From: Pristionchus mayeri
Lineage: Eukaryota; Nematoda; Chromadorea; Rhabditida; Neodiplogasteridae
Direction: 5' to 3'
DNA length: 64,000 nucleotides
NCBI GenBank assembly: GCA_036245805.1
Contig: BTRK01000001.1
Location: 26,295,087 to 26,359,086, forward strand
Shown: piece after piece, positions 21,152 to 34,100 of the stretch
Numbering within the stretch: position 1 is the stretch's first letter
How the letters are laid out: each line of letters starts with the position of its first letter
Program-made: the position numbers and the translations under genes
The notes under the pieces: generated by a model
Seen by the model: only the letters and a program-made list of their open reading frames with translations
What the model was told of the DNA's origin: nothing
Database searches by the model: none

Positions 21152-24100
21152 TCAGTGGTAGATCCATCCCGTTTTGCTCTCGTCCCATTCAGGCGCCGTG
21201 CGCTCCTCTCCGTCGCCTCAATTCAGTAGTTAATTTACATAATCTAAATTTGTAAAATGATGCACGGTTCAGGAAACGAAAAATGTGATGGTATTTACCA
21301 TAAAAATATACAAAGATTGATCAAATTATGTGTAAACTACCAGCAGTGGTGGTGCGCTCCTGCGGGTCTGAAGAGGTGGAGGACTGGGCGTTGAGGAGAG
21401 GAGCACGCTCGTCCGATGTCTGCGAGAGAAATCAATCCGTCCCACTTCACTCTATGTGTGCTATCTATCTATCATTCACAAGACAAATTACGTCTTTTCT
21501 GCGCAATCAAGACCTTTCCAATGAGAAGCTAAACTGATTGCAGAAAACTCAGAGGGCAATTGACCGAGGAAGGGCTTAGTGAAGTGTTGTTTGTATCCCC
21601 TTCGCATGATTCATTCCGCCAAATCTACCAATGATCCTCTACTGTTTAATACCACATATATTTTATCTACGGCGGCACAAAGAGAAACGAATAATTACGA
21701 ATGCATTGTGATACAAGAGAATTGACTCTCCTCACGCAGAGGAAGAAATGTGATGGGGAGGGGGGAATGGGCACTTCTTCGATATTTGGCCCACCCCCTT
21801 CCCTATCTTTTCTCATTCCCTCCCCACCGCAAAGGGGTTGTGTGACCGAAAATCAGGGAGAGATATCTAGAAATGAGCGGGGTAAGAGAGGAAGGGGGCA
21901 AATATCGAAGAAGTGCCGGGGAATGTGGGAATGGAGGTGCAATCGTAAAATGAGAAGATCCAATCGGCTGGTCTCATCTGTCTTCGTCCATCGAGGAGGA
22001 GGCGCTCGAGGCAGACTCGGCCTAACCATCGTCTGTTAGTCATGCCCCTCCCCCTCCCCCTAGCTCACCTTGATGCTTCCTCCCTCCTCTCCTTCTCCCT
22101 CTGCCACTCCCGTCGACATCGCAGCCTTCTCGCCCGAATTCGCAGGGGAGACAGGCTCACTTCGAGAACTTGCCATCACGTCCGCGCCCACCTCAAGGAT
22201 TACTGTATCCTAAGATACTGTCAGAGCCGTAGGAGCGGCTCGATCGAGGATGCTTTCTCTCCTCCAAACACGTACCTCGTTGAGATCGACGCCCTTCGTC
22301 TCGTCTAGAAGGAAGAAGGCGACGACCCTGCAATTCAAACGTCGTTGAAAGACCAATTTTACTAAAAAAATAACTTTAAACATACCAATTGATAATTCCG
22401 AGCGTCATGAGGATGATGTAGTAGCCGGGCTCCCACTTCTCGCGGACCGCGCTCTGCAAAGATCAAAGGTCAAGTCAGCGAATCGCCAACTGATCGAGAC
22501 TCACGCTGACTGCAGTGGCGATATTGGCGATTCGGCCCACCATCGAGGAGACGCCAGTGGCTACTCCGCGGATCTAGCAATTCACGGATTTGCTACTACG
22601 GTAGGCAATGTGTGATTCTCTGTGATTCTCAGTGATACTATGCGATTGGATAGCTTTCTCAGACAGTGGCTAGGAAAGGAATACCAGTAGAATACTCGTA
22701 GAGATCAAAGACCAACCTCGGTGGGCATGAGTTCGTTGACGGCCAGATAGCAGATGTCCGCGCACAACTCGATCATGATCGAGGCGAGCATGTAGGAGAT
22801 CATGAAGGGGACCGTGCCCTGAATAGAATTGTTTTTATTTTGTGGGCATCTCCATCATTGGTACCGAAAAGGGGCGGAGCCTAAAAAGGGGCGGGATTAG
22901 GAAATCCTCACCGACTGCTGCGCGAAAACCAGAATGAGCGCGCCGAGAATGCCGGCCACCGAGGCGCCCTGAGCAGGATTACTGTGGTTAGGAATACGGT
23001 AGTACACATTATCGATCGTAGAGGTAGGGATACAGTATTCTACCGTACACCTCTGCTTCCTACCTGGAATATCTGATGCAGCCTGCGACGATTCATGCCG
23101 GGCACGAAAGCGTCCAGCGCGCCCATTCCCTCAAGAAACACAATTATTTTATCCCAGTACAGTATCCCACTTGCCTACCGTAATCCCAATACCGTAATCC
23201 TTACGAGTTTGGCCGCGACGAGTAGACCGCAGAGAATGAATTGGCCTATGTAGAAGGAGGACTTGAACATCCCGTCCGAGTTGAGAGTGAGACCGTATGA
23301 GGTGTAGAACGTCACTAACCTGCAAAGTGTAGGGTAGTACCGTACTCAGATCTACGCCTCTACAGTAACCTTATCGTATCCCGTAAATCCGTCCCACTCA
23401 CCACAGCGAGAACAGACAGATGAGTCTCTTCCTCAGTAGTGGATGGACGATCAACTTCTTGAGAGCACGCCCCGTCTTCACTTTCTTCTTAGCCTGCACC
23501 TTCTTCTCTGCAAAGATGTTCTTTGATCTTCTTCCTTCTACCCGATCGATAAGATCTAGACACCGTACTCTCGAAGTAGTCGTAGCCCGCGAGCCAGTTC
23601 ATCTTATCGATCGACGCTTCGTATTCCTCTTGCCGACCCTACAAAAGTTCGATAGGTTACAGCTATTTCTGCCATTTAGCGAAGTGATGGGGTACTGTAA
23701 TCTTGTATGTATGGTAGAGTATGGATCTACTACCTGACTAGCCAGCCAGACATGACTCTCCGGCAGCAGCCACCAGATCAAAGGAACGACTATCGCGCAG
23801 ATAATCGACAGTATCTGAAACAATCGATATTACTTTCGAATATTACAGTATTGTTCTTAAGATAACCGCTAGAGAACTATACTGTATGCTATTGATTCCT
23901 TATTACGCCTACAGTACTCCTATACCGTACCCGGTTAGACCACTTCCAGTGTCCCGTGAGGTAGCAGATGAGCGTGATGATCGCGCGACCCATCGGCTGC
24001 AATCAGAGGAGTGATCTTTGATCGATGGAGGAGAGATCAAAGATCATTACGTAGGTGGCGAAGGCGCGCAGATGCATTCGCTTGTCGGGCGCCGCCAGTT

Positions 24101-25844
24101 CGGAGATCAAACCCCTGCGAGGGAAGAAAGATCAACGATCATGTGAATTCCTTTCTTCAGTGGGGGATGCAGAAAAGAAAAAAAGACCGAGGAGATAGAA
24201 AAGCAATTGAATATCAACACATAGTCCTCTCACTGCCTAAGATCGCCTAGTGCAATAGTGGTTGGAGTTTAGGGGTGAAGAGCGGAAATCAAAGATCAAA
24301 GATCAAAGATCACAGACCATCCGACGACCATGGAGCAGCCGTTGAAGAAGCCAGTGAGCACGCGGAAGATGTAGAAACACTCGAAGTTGTTGATCTCGCT
24401 CGAAGCCAGCATCGAGGGAATGCCCAGAATCTGAAACATGATCTTTGATCTTTCGGTCAATACACTGAACTGGCCCACACCGTGATTACACATGTGGTAA
24501 CACATCTTCTTTATAAATAATCTCTAAACTAATCATAAGGTCATAAGCCGACGCTTATGGATTCCCTCCATCGACCGTACTTTTGCCCCTTCGGGCTTTC
24601 AAAAATTGCATACGGCACCCGTATTTCAGGGGCCGTAGCGGGCAATTGGGAAAAGTTTTCAACCAGCAATAAACGCACCTCGGCTAAGCCTCATTGGTCA
24701 CGTTACCGCCACTGCGCAAAGCTGAGGAGAACAGCGAATGGAGGGTTTGCATAGAGCGCGCGCTCTCTACACACACCGGATTAGAAACCTCTCTGATCCC
24801 CCCCCCTGGCGAAGCTCCTCCAATTGCACAATTCCCCCCCCCCCCCTTCCCCGTCAGAATCCCATCCAATCCATTTCATGTCGGTCAATGCAGTATGCAC
24901 ATGCATCAAGGAAGCAAAAAGTTGATCTTTGATCTCTGACCATGCCAATGAGAAGGATCTTCTTCCTTCCCCAGATGTCGGAGAACGTTCCGAAGAGGAT
25001 CGTGCCCACGAACACTCCCGCGTACTGCACCGTCTCCGTGCGGAACACCTTAATTAATTAATTAATATTATTCATACATCCTCTTCAATCGAATGATCTC
25101 ACGATCGCTCTGACAGACGAGCGAACATCCCTATTCTATTCCCTTCCGTCATCAGTTCTATCAAACTAGCCGACGAGAGTTTGAAGAAATTGGAGAGATC
25201 AAAGATCAAAGATCGAAGATCACCCGATGTTTCTCGTTGCAGTAGTGGCCGAAGTCCTCGGCCGCAGAGTGGAAGGCCGCTTCTTCCTCTTTCTTGATCT
25301 CAGCAACGCACGCTTTCTGCAGTTAGCACGGATGAAGCCACGCCCACAAAGGGGGCGTAGTCCGCCTATCACTCACGTCCTTGCAGAGGTTGTCCTTGCT
25401 GTCGATGCTGTTGCCCATGTACTTATTGCACTTGTACTCCACCTGCAGTCAGTCGATAATTACAGTAATCTAGAAATTCCGGGACCATAGAGGTCAAAGA
25501 TCACCTTGTAGCAGAAGTCGTTGAAGGTATCGTTGTCGTTGAGAGTAACGTTGCCGTTGGAGGTGTCGTTGACGTTGATGGTGACGTTGCCGTTGTCGTT
25601 AGAGGTGTCGTTGACGTTGAGGGTATCGAGGGTGGCCACTGTCATGCACTTCTTAGCCGGCATGTAGTTGAGAAAGAGAGGCATGTACATTTGTGAACTG
25701 AAAGAGCTGATCTTTGATCTTTGTAAACGCATCACCACTACGCTAACACGATTAGGATACGGTAGGCGATATCGATTAGGCAGGTCACCTGAACATGTAG
25801 ATCCATTGGAGGAAGACGATGAGCATAACGTCTAGACGGTTCAT
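21152..25844 (-). CDS. SLC22-like major facilitator transporter
   Basis: A 12-transmembrane solute carrier of the organic cation/anion type in about 18 exons. It starts at 25844 (MNRLDVMLIVFLQWIYMF, first helix). Exon 25706-25505 is the large first extracellular loop, full of N-glycosylation sequons (NDTS, NVT). Further loop exons carry spaced cysteines (CNKYMG, DNLCK, KACVAE). The exon at about 25050-24940 holds the family signature GTFSDIWGRKK between helices 2 and 3. Helix exons follow down to the C-terminal FFLLDETKGVDLNE at about 22275, matching the SLC22 C-terminal PETKG motif. The cytoplasmic tail continues through exon 21419-21341 (SDERAPLLN, an acidic dileucine-like signal) to the final exon 21216-21152, both in phase. 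Substrate cannot be told from sequence. The tail intron contains a MITE (21770-21917). Confidence 0.85.
21770..21917. mobile_element. GGCACTT-family MITE, copy 1
   Basis: It starts GGCACTTCTTCGATATTTG and ends, inverted, CAAATATCGAAGAAGTGCC. It is flanked by an 8-bp direct repeat GGGGAATG on both sides. At 148 bp it has no coding capacity. The 8-bp duplication suggests hAT-type transposition. Confidence 0.85.
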
Positions 25845-26650
25845 CGTTGGTCGGGGATCAAAGATCAACTATCATCGAGAGGAAAGGAGAGGGCTGCAAG
25901 AAAGATCTGGATAGAATAAAACAAAAATAGAAGACAAAATGAAGCGAGCAACCGACCAACGCGGGTAGAAGGGGAGAGAATGGGAGAGAGAATGTTTAGG
26001 AAAAGAGAATGAAACGTGCATTCTTATCTGTGTCGTTCAACACTACTCGTTGTTGAAACTCTAGTCTAGAATGTAAATTGAGATTATCTATCACCTCTTT
26101 TCAGTGTTGCGTGCAAGATTTCCATTACCACTTTATCGCTTCTCAAGGGAGATCGAATAATCAGAACAATACATGATGGGAGGGAATTGGGTAAAGGGGT
26201 GGAAACAAGCACATCAAAAGATCGGTCGATATCTGGTGGTAATGGTAATGTGAACGGAGGAGTAACATCGGTTTGGTATACGGTAGTCAAACTGATCAAT
26301 GATCAGTTCACGATGATACTTCTACCGTGCCCTTTCCGAAGCAATACAAATATGGAATGTGGACAAACGTTAAAAAATGTGCAGATAAAAAGGATTGTGA
26401 TCTACCGCCTAAGATGCTCTTCAAGAAATATCATAGGCTTACAAAGAGAAGGGGACGAAACAGAATGTTGAGAAAACAAAAACAATTTAACTTACTGAAT
26501 GGATAAGTCGGAAGGAGTTCAATTGCGAGACAGTTTCAGTAGGGGAACAAGATAATAGGACATATCGACAGAATAAAAAATTAAAATAACAGGGTCAATT
26601 ATCGATTGGGTAGGTAATGAGATGGAGTACTGTAGTCGTACTGTAGTTGC
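25845..26650. other. Intergenic region upstream of the transporter
   Basis: Contains the transporter's 5' leader: on the minus strand, TCTTGCAG lies about 50 nt before the ATG and may be a spliced-leader acceptor. No further gene is supported. Confidence 0.4.
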
Positions 26651-29600
26651 TCAAGGCTGGAACTGCATTCTGTCAGCGAGGAACTGCACCAGCGAGAATC
26701 CCACGATGTCGTGCGCCTCTGAAACGGATAATTGTAAGGAAGGGCAGACACGCATCCAACACGCAATACAAGGTGATCGTTGCTGCTTTCTCTCAGCCAC
26801 TTAGAACAGCAAAATACAGGAATATTAACGCTGTTTTATGACTCAATGACGCATCAGGTAAGATCTCTGCCCATTTCATGTTTCACTCCCCCCCCCCCCA
26901 TCAGCTGTTCTTCCCTGCCCTCTCACCTTTGAGGGAGACGATCTTCTGCGCATGACCCTCGACAACGACCACGTCCACCTGTCCGTTCTCCTGACGGTAG
27001 ATGCCCTCCACCACGCCTGCAACACCCACTTGTATTTACATTAATCATTTACTCTGATTTTTTTCATTTCAAAATGCATGTAACTTGTTTCTAGTTACAT
27101 GCTCAATTCAAAGGAACGCAGAAGGCGGTCTCACCTGCAGCTGCAGTAGCTCCGCCGCGGCCGTGACGAGTTACTGCAATTAATATTTTATTTCTTTCCG
27201 ACCATTCCATTCTATCCAGGTGGTATCTCGCTTCTGCTCCCCTCCATCAACTCACCATTCGAAGTGGAGGGAGTCTCCTCGACCGTCGCTCCTCTTCCTC
27301 TTCTTCCTACCGACTCCTTCTTCGGTGCAGGCGACTGAACAAAGAGCTCATTCCACTCTTTCTCTGACTCTCTTCCCTCCATCTATCTCTAAGTTAGTCT
27401 ATGCCATTTCTCACCAGGTTAAAAATCACCCGCCTTTCCAATTATTGAAGTCACTTTAGTCTGGGTGGATAGAGACGGCTTCCCTCAGTCAGTCAGGCTC
27501 TCTCTTGGTTACCCATGCTCTCTCTCTCTATTTAATCCTCCACTGCCTTCCATTTCTCTCTCATCTCGTCACCATTCCCATTAGGGCTTCCAATTAGAAA
27601 TTTCCCCATCTTCGCAATCCAATAACTGGGAGGGTATTCAAACATCCCCCCTTGTCCCCTCCCCCTCCCTCACCTCAGTGACTCTCTTCTTCACTCCTCT
27701 CTTCGAGTCCTTCTTGCTCTCTTGATCAGAGTCAGAGTCAGACTCGTTCAGCCATCCCTGCCGACTCTCCAGGTACTCACGCTGCAAATTTACTATTAAG
27801 TTTTTTTGTAAACGTCGAAACAAATTAACCACTTCTGGTAAACATGAATAACATGAATGTCTGCTCACCTTTCTCGGCGGACCAGTCGACTTGGGGCTCT
27901 CGAAGAGCTTCAGCTCGCCCTTCGTCTTCGACGGACGTCTGCAATTATGGATTGAGAACTACCGTAGCAATCCTTGGCTACGGCACCCTCTGGACCCTCT
28001 GGTGCTACTGGTGGGGGTACGTCCTGCCGTCTTCTTCTTCCCCTTCTTCCCCTCATCCTCGAAGTCTTCATCATCGCTCTCCTTCTCCTCTTCGGACGCA
28101 TCAGAGGGAGACTCCGCACGAGGCTGCAAATACTCCATTTTAATTACATAAATACAATTAAGTAAATAAACATTGATGAAACTCACTCTCTTTCCTCCCT
28201 TCGAGGGTCTGCCTCTCTTCTTCTTCAGCTTCACTCCAAACTCGAGCGCCGTGCGATCCTGTAAAGAGGGATATCATAGCTCACTTCTCGATCGCACTCC
28301 AGAGTGTGGCTACCGTACCTCGACTGGCAGACTCCGCTTGTACTCCTCGATGCGCTGCTTCGCCGAGTCGAGCATCTCCTCGGGCTCGAAGGTGTCGTAC
28401 TCCGGCCCATAGCCCACCCATTTCACCTGGAATTAGTATATAAATTAAACAAAAAACTAAAAGTGCAAAAGACGTATTTATCTTGGATATTCATGAATGC
28501 TGGTTATATCTATTTGAAAATCTATATCTTCTTCTAAGATTTATATTATTTATATATTTCAAAAGTATGAGATGATCAAAATTGATTTTTTCGCTGAAAA
28601 ATTGGAGTGAAGTGGTGATTTTAAGTTCAAATTCTGCATAACATACACAGTGGTTGCCTTGTTGGACCTACTTTTCGATTACTGAACATACCTTGTACCG
28701 CAGAATGCCATCGTCGCTCCATTCGTGCGCCAGAATGCGCTCCACTTCGTACACCTCATCCTGAACAATTCCTCATAAAAAAACTACGGTACTCTGGGTC
28801 AATTTCTATCAACAGACATCTCCATCCTCCTCTCCGTCCTCCTCATCTTCCTTCTTCTCCTCCTCCTCTTCGGGATCCTTCTTGGCGCTCTTGGCCGCTC
28901 TTCCCTTCTTCTTGCTCTTCTTCGCACTGGGCGAGAATGGAGAAGCTAAAATATTAATATTATTCGAAATAATAACATATTTTTTTTAATAATCAAACTG
29001 ACAGTAAGTAGCTCATCCCAAAAAAAATCCATATCGTTGCATCGATCAGGCATCTACCCTTTTCACTCTCTCGAACGAGGTCACACACAGTTCTCGCATT
29101 TATCTCGAGATCTGGGGGTTATATCCCTGGCACTTCCCCTCTTCCCCCCTCTCTCTGGCACTCACTCTTCTTTCTCTCTCTCTTCGAGGGCGTTGGATCA
29201 GCGTTGTCTGCATTCGAATCACTGCAAATATCAAAATATATTTTTAAAAATAATTATAAAATATGGAAGCATAACAATGAATAAAACGTACTTGTCCGCA
29301 TTGGCCTCGGATCCATTCGCGTCGCTCTGAAATGAGAAGAATTTCGAAATTAAATTTTTCGAAAAAAAAGTAACATGTATCACAAGGCAAAAGTGTTATG
29401 CGGCAAGCATAAGAGACGTGACCATCACCAAACCCACATTCAGCGAATTCCTCACTGCTTCTGCATTCACTCCCGAGAACTGGAAGGACTCGTCGCCTGA
29501 AAATAAATACTTTTATAAATTTGAGCCGAAAATATTTTAAAAACAGCCAATAAATAAAAAAAAATTGAATCACCCTCACTTTCGTGGTCGTCATCGTTGT

Positions 29601-30192
29601 TGCCGTACTTGATATGGGCGGAGCTCGTCATTATTTGCGGGACGGAGTTTGGCGTGTCACCTCCGAACTTGATGCGAAGCTTCACTTCTGCAAGAATCAA
29701 CGATATATTATTTTATTCCTATTCTCGCACCTAGCCACTGTGGGGGAAAAAAGGTTTAAAAAAGAGGAGCCAAAGCCAGCGCTTTTGATTTTCAAAAAGT
29801 AAGACTCACGAGGGAAGCGAGGGAGTCCAGACGAACCAGAGGGGAGGGTAGATGAGCCTTGTTGAGATTCCTCGAGTGAGGGTGGCGATGAGGGATCGGC
29901 CGAGTCTGAGAATCAACAGTTGGAAAAATCGATAAAAACGAGTGACCAGAGAAAGTGCGTAGAAAACATGCGAGCGGGTGCGGTTAGTGCAAAACACATG
30001 AGTGCTAGTGCTACAACAACTTGAAAAGTGCGGGAAAATCGATAAACAAGGGAGTGGAAAGAGAAAGGTGAAAGGAAAAAACACAGGCAAGCATCCGTTC
30101 TTACTCGAGATGGTGGGGTCGAGGGGAGCAGATTCGTTGCAGTTCATATACGACGCTGAGTCGCCCTGAGAAGTACGCATGGTTCGGCGCAT
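26651..30192 (-). CDS. HP1-like chromodomain protein with a chromo-shadow-like C-terminus
   Basis: The start at 30192 reads MRRTMRTSQGDSASYMN. N-terminal exons are low-complexity, Ser/acidic and basic (including VKLRIKFGGDTP at about 29690-29590 and a KKSKKKGRAAKSAKK stretch). The chromodomain is split over two exons, about 28763-28690 and 28428-28318: DEVYEVERILAHEWSDDG, then YKVKWVGYGPEYDTFEPEEM. The aromatic positions that bind methyl-lysine in HP1-type domains (Y, W, Y) are present, so methylated histone binding is likely. An AT-hook-like KKRGRPSKGGK follows, then a charged hinge (SDSDSDQESKKD). The last two exons (about 27015-26930 and 26720-26651) read GVYRQEN-like GIYRQENGQVDVVVVEGHA and then FSLVQFLADRMQFQP and stop. 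That resembles a chromo-shadow domain, which mediates dimerisation in HP1. It acts in the nucleus as a chromatin reader. The neighbouring gene is divergent. Confidence 0.8.
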
Positions 30193-31180
30193 TTACTAGA
30201 GGTTGAGGTCAGTAAAGCGAAAAGCAGTGGAGATAAAATGAGAGGGATGGAGAAGCCACCGGTGGCGGGAACCAATTCCCTCCCTCTCTTTCTCTGAATC
30301 GACTAAACATAGTGGAGTGGGGAGATAAGAGGAACACGATTGTTCCAATGGAGTAGTTAACATCATGCATCGACACATGCAGACAGAGAAACAAACAAAA
30401 TATTGATTAGATTGCAAGGTAGGGAATGACGACGAGAATACGAGGTGAAAATGGAATGCTTCGAACGACAATTTCAAACACCGATAAACATCTTTCGCTG
30501 CGAATTCAGCTACAAAATTCTGGAATTATGGAAGCGCAGGTTCCCTGATGAACAACAAAATTTGCCTTTTCAGGGGATATCTCACCTGAAATACGGTAAA
30601 AAAAGGCCCTGATGGATGCAGTGAACAAACTTTACCGGTAAAAAAAGATGTTTGAATTTTGAATGAAGGAATGGTACTGAGTATCCATGACGAGAGAGCG
30701 TTTACAACGAGGAGAGGGTGTCCGAGGCCACTTCGCAAAAGTGGCGCGCACCAGAAAAAAACTGAAAACCCCCACAGTTGGTCGCAACGTGCTAAGAATA
30801 CAGTACACCAGAACAGATTCACAAACCCCCTTCAAATTTGACATTTTCAAATACTTGTATAACTTTCGTGTAATTTTCAATTCATGCATTTAGTTGTATT
30901 CAGTATACATATCTTTTTTAAACTGGTTTGTTTATTAATTCAGATTAAAAATTAAAAATTAAAAACAAATAAAACAGTTAGCTATTAAATATATGGTGTA
31001 AAATCGTCATTGAATACTGTATTTTTTTGGCTCTTTCGACTTCGAAATTGACGTTGTTTCTCATTGGAATTATCGATATTTACTCTAGTTATGTTAATGC
31101 AAAATATAATCTAACACTGCTCGTCCAGGGTACATGCACTTGAGCTAACTGGGCAAAGAACAACCAAGCTCTTCGTCGAT
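30193..31180. promoter_or_regulatory. Divergent intergenic region (shared upstream DNA)
   Basis: About 1 kb lies between the starts of the chromodomain gene (minus) and the TFIIS/SPOC gene (plus), so it must hold both promoters. It is AT-rich from 30840 to 31100. No specific binding site is identified. The chromodomain ATG is preceded on its strand by CTCTAG three bases upstream, a possible spliced-leader acceptor. Confidence 0.5.
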
Positions 31181-34100
31181 ATGTCTGACTCAGGCGACGG
31201 CTTCAAGGTTAGTTGCACCATTCTTGCGAATACGGACTTGAAAAAATGTTTATATTTGTTAATTTAGTATGTGAGCTATGCAAACATGCTTAAACTTTTC
31301 TCACAAAACAGTTAGCAAATTTAAGTGAGCATTTCAGGTCCCTAAAGCCGAGCCCGCTTCAGACGATGAGATGAACACAGCTTCAGACGGTGAGAAGAAC
31401 ACAGCTTCAGAAGATGAAAAGACCACAGCTTCAGAAGAGAAGACCTATCCCACAAGCAGGTATCACTTGGTTAAATGTTTAGGAATGTCTTATTTACGTG
31501 AATATTGTGTTGTTCATCATCATATCGTTTCAGCGGACACGATCCCTTCGAGTCTTGCCGGGATGGGCCCTATATCCGAATTTACTCCGAGTATCAATCT
31601 CCTCTCGAGACTACGACCATCGATGAAGAGATGACCAATGAATTCGCTTCAGTGATGGTCAACGAGGTGTGTAGCCTACTAGCCTTTCCTCACACCCTTG
31701 TCTTTGCATCTCTTTGGTTGTTATGTTTTCCTCTATATATTTTGTGACCGCAAAACATTAATATTGTTCTCTTAAGCCACATAGATTACATCATTATTTG
31801 CTTTATTCAAGTACAATTTAATCTAAGCGACAATTCGTTGCTCTTCAGGGAATGTTTCGAAAGAACAAGGCTAGATCGACGACGCCGAGAGTGGAGTCAA
31901 CGCCTACCGCCAAGAAGTCGAAGAGTGACGAGAGAAAGAGGAAGAAGGTATGACAGGATTTTACATAATTTTAACTCTTAAAAAGTGTTTATTGTGGTTA
32001 CTTGCAGGATTCTGAAGGCGGTACGGACTCGAAGAAGTACCGCATGATCTCCTCTCCGTCATCGTCGGATTCAGAAGACGACAAGCCCCTCGTCTCCGCC
32101 CCTACCAAACCCGCAATCCTCGGTACCCTTTTGCATGTAAAAAAGTACTTCAGTAATTCAGTAATTCGCGAAGATCTTACTATATTTTCTGAAAAGTTTG
32201 TGATGAATACTTTGATTTATGTATTATTAAAATTTGAATGTTGTAGATTTGACAAACAACGGGCGCGAGCCGACCCCAGAGCTGGATACTTCGAGTGAGG
32301 ACGAGGGAAAGTCGATCATCTCCAAGAGCAGCGACAAGGACTCGAGCAAGAAGTCTAAAGAGGAGAAGAAGGTACTGTAGATATTGATATGATGGAATGG
32401 CCAAATGGGAATTGATACTGATTCAGGAACGTAAGAAGGAGAAGAAAGAGCAGAAGAAGAAGGAGGAGCAAAAGAACGTATGTGAATTTTTAAATTTTAA
32501 AGTACTGATAAAATTTTTAGAATCAACAAACTCCTGCGAAATCGAGGGTCGTAGATCTCTTCGCTGGCATGGAGGCATCGGGAAATGCGAAGAGGGAGAG
32601 GAGACAGAAGGTCAATTCGTGTTTTAAAAAAATATTTTATACATAGTATTCCACTAGCCTTTTTCTAACACATACCAAGCTCCTCGATGATGACGTCATG
32701 AGCCTTTTTCTAACACATACCAAGCTCCTCGATGATGACGTACGTGAGGGATAGTTGCAGTCGTTCTCTGATCCGAACCGCATCTCCGTCGTGGGATGGA
32801 GCAACGACAGGATTCTCTCCCACTTCAACGTGAGTGCAGCCATTCCATCAGTCTAGGACTATTTGAACAACACTCTTCTTGAATTTTAATTAAAATCTAT
32901 ATCAAATTGAAAGGCTCAAATTAAGATTCTAAAGAAGGCCGACATCAAACTAATTCAATTTCAGGCCTTCTCGCACTGCTACATTAATCCGTTGTCGAGA
33001 GATGAGGTGGCAACGATTCTAGAAGGAGGTTAGGATGGAATTATAATTTTTAGTTCCAGTTGAAAGAACAACCAACTCTCGTTTCTATATTTTTTTAGAT
33101 GTTGATAAGGAAAGTATATTTCCGTTTCAGGAGAGATTCCCGAGAGGCCGGAGAGGCAGTTCAGTGAGAAGAAGGAGAAGAAGAAAGAGAAGGAACGAGA
33201 CAGGGACAGGGAGAGAGACCGCGATAGAGAGAGGAGAAGGGAGGAGAAGAGGGAGAAGAAGAAGGAACACATCTACAATGGAGATGGATCGCCAGTCAGA
33301 GTACGTTGCGTAGATACAACTTCGATTGTATCTTTTTTTTTAAAGCACATTTTGTCCATATAACACATAGTATCCTTTATGAAGCTAAAAATATGCTTGG
33401 CTGAGAAATGTCAACATTGGTTAATTGCAGAACTTCATCGACTCGGACGCCGAGGAGGGCGACACCGTGCTTCCGAAGAAGGACAAGAAGGAGAAGAAGC
33501 GACCGGGGCATGCAGAATCGAGGTACGGTAACCATGACTACCGAGTAGGGATTGTTCGCGGGAACATCTGCTATTGCCCACTCTAGGTAAGAAGAAGAAA
33601 ACAAGGACTAGGAGCACTTGGGACTCGAGATTACGTAGCTCAGACTATCAGTTGAGCATACATAACTGCACAATCCAGAATTGATCTTCTCCTAACGACT
33701 ATAAAGTCTCTTGACGAGTCCTTTACCTCTTGCCTGTACCCAGGAGTGCAACCTATGCAGAGTACCGCCCCATCCTCACCTGAGCAATATTGCCTGGTGT
33801 GATAAATATTGATTGATTGATTGATTGATTGTACTCAGGAAGTGCGAGGAGTGCGGGGAGCAGTTCTCTCTCACCGACGGGAAGGCCATCTCGAGGGAGG
33901 CAGTCTGGTGCGGCAAGGAGTGCATCCAGGCAAGGGCAGAGAAGGCCAAGGAGGTAAGCCCCGTTAATTAGCCAATTAGTTAATTACTTAATCACTCGCA
34001 GGCAATCGAGAATCACGATTCGAAAGTGGCGCTGGTGCGTTCCGATGGCCACGTGATCATGGACGGACCTACCGTGAGCGGATTATCGATTTTATTTACG

